Assembly: GCA_028288385.1 (NCBI GenBank)
Contig: JAQBNX010000530.1
Coordinates: 1 to 6,428, forward strand
Reading direction: 5' to 3'
Length of the DNA stretch: 6,428 nt
Origin: Spirosoma sp.
Lineage (GTDB): Bacteria; Bacteroidota; Bacteroidia; Cytophagales; Spirosomataceae
A program made the position numbers and the translations under genes. Shown here one piece after another: positions 6,296-6,428 of this stretch; the stretch's first letter is position 1; each line of letters begins with the position of its first letter. Below the pieces are notes generated by a model. It did no database searches. It was given only the letters and a program-made list of their open reading frames with translations, and was not told the origin of the DNA.

Positions 6296-6320
6296 AGCTG
6301 ACCGCTGGTTAAACTCAGCT
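6296..6320. repeat. Inverted repeat in the divergent promoter region
   Basis: AGCTGA (6296-6301) and TCAGCT (6315-6320) are separated by 13 bp containing GGTTAAAC. Further GTTAA copies lie at 6244-6248, 6281-6285 and 6292-6296, so the gap between the two divergent genes is rich in GTTAA words that could be operator half-sites. The region is AT-rich and some copies are expected by chance. No good -33/-7 pair for the plus-strand gene was found. Confidence 0.3.
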
Positions 6321-6368
6321 ATTATAGGTCGTAATTTGCGGATACAATCGCTCAACCATACTTTTTCA

Positions 6369-6428
6369 ATGAGTGCTCGACAGCCTATGCCAACATACCG
6401 CACACCAACGCTTTTTACGCCATTCAAC
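6369..6428 (+). CDS. 5' end of a plus-strand gene, possibly an Old Yellow Enzyme-type oxidoreductase
   Basis: An ATG at 6369 opens a frame that stays open for 20 codons to the right edge: MSARQPMPTYRTPTLFTPFN. A second in-frame ATG is at 6387 (MPTYRT...), and which one is used cannot be decided. The segment TLFTPFN resembles the beginning of NADH:flavin oxidoreductase/Old Yellow Enzyme family proteins (typically LFTPF.LG...L.NRIVMAP), which are FMN-dependent ene-reductases. This rests on about seven residues and is tentative. The gene diverges from the small secreted-protein gene. Confidence 0.4.
   Translation, partial: MSARQPMPTYRTPTLFTPFN

Overview
The window looks like chromosomal DNA of a Bacteroidota member, most likely Cytophagales close to Spirosoma. 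The grounds are the protein styles (an exported NIPSNAP protein, an alpha-E/DUF403 protein, a small secreted protein with a type IX CTD-like fold, an outer-membrane barrel ending in Phe-Tyr), weak or absent Shine-Dalgarno sequences, and several matches to the Bacteroidota promoter pattern TTTG-N19-21-TAnnTTTG. No mobile element, CRISPR array, tRNA or rRNA was found.

Layout. Positions 1-239 (minus) hold the 5' end of an exported NIPSNAP-family gene. A 141-bp divergent promoter region separates it from the alpha-E gene (381-1343, plus), the only complete plus-strand gene. It converges on a predicted outer-membrane beta-barrel protein of unknown function (1382-2140, minus). Upstream of that, on the same strand, are the glycogen branching enzyme glgB (2244-4253) and a classical short-chain dehydrogenase with a GTG start (4380-5237). 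Gaps of 103 and 126 bp containing hairpins suggest these three genes are transcribed separately. A 426-bp stretch with no convincing gene (5238-5663) leads to a strong bidirectional terminator (5664-5698). Next comes a small secreted protein (5733-6137, minus) with a perfect -7 box. After another regulatory gap, the first 20 codons of a plus-strand gene run off the end; they tentatively resemble the start of an Old Yellow Enzyme-type oxidoreductase.

The genes do not form an obvious pathway. GlgB makes alpha-1,6 branches in glycogen, but no other glycogen gene is in view. Alpha-E proteins usually sit beside a circularly permuted ATP-grasp gene and a transglutaminase gene, and neither adjoins this one. 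Three products are predicted to be exported (NIPSNAP, barrel, small CTD-like protein), and three appear cytosolic (alpha-E, GlgB, SDR).

I do not see a clear new multi-gene system. The points most worth a second look are the gene-free stretch at 5400-5700, which carries a promoter-like box, two hairpin terminators and a 35-codon ORF, and the stand-alone secreted CTD-like protein with its structured leader.
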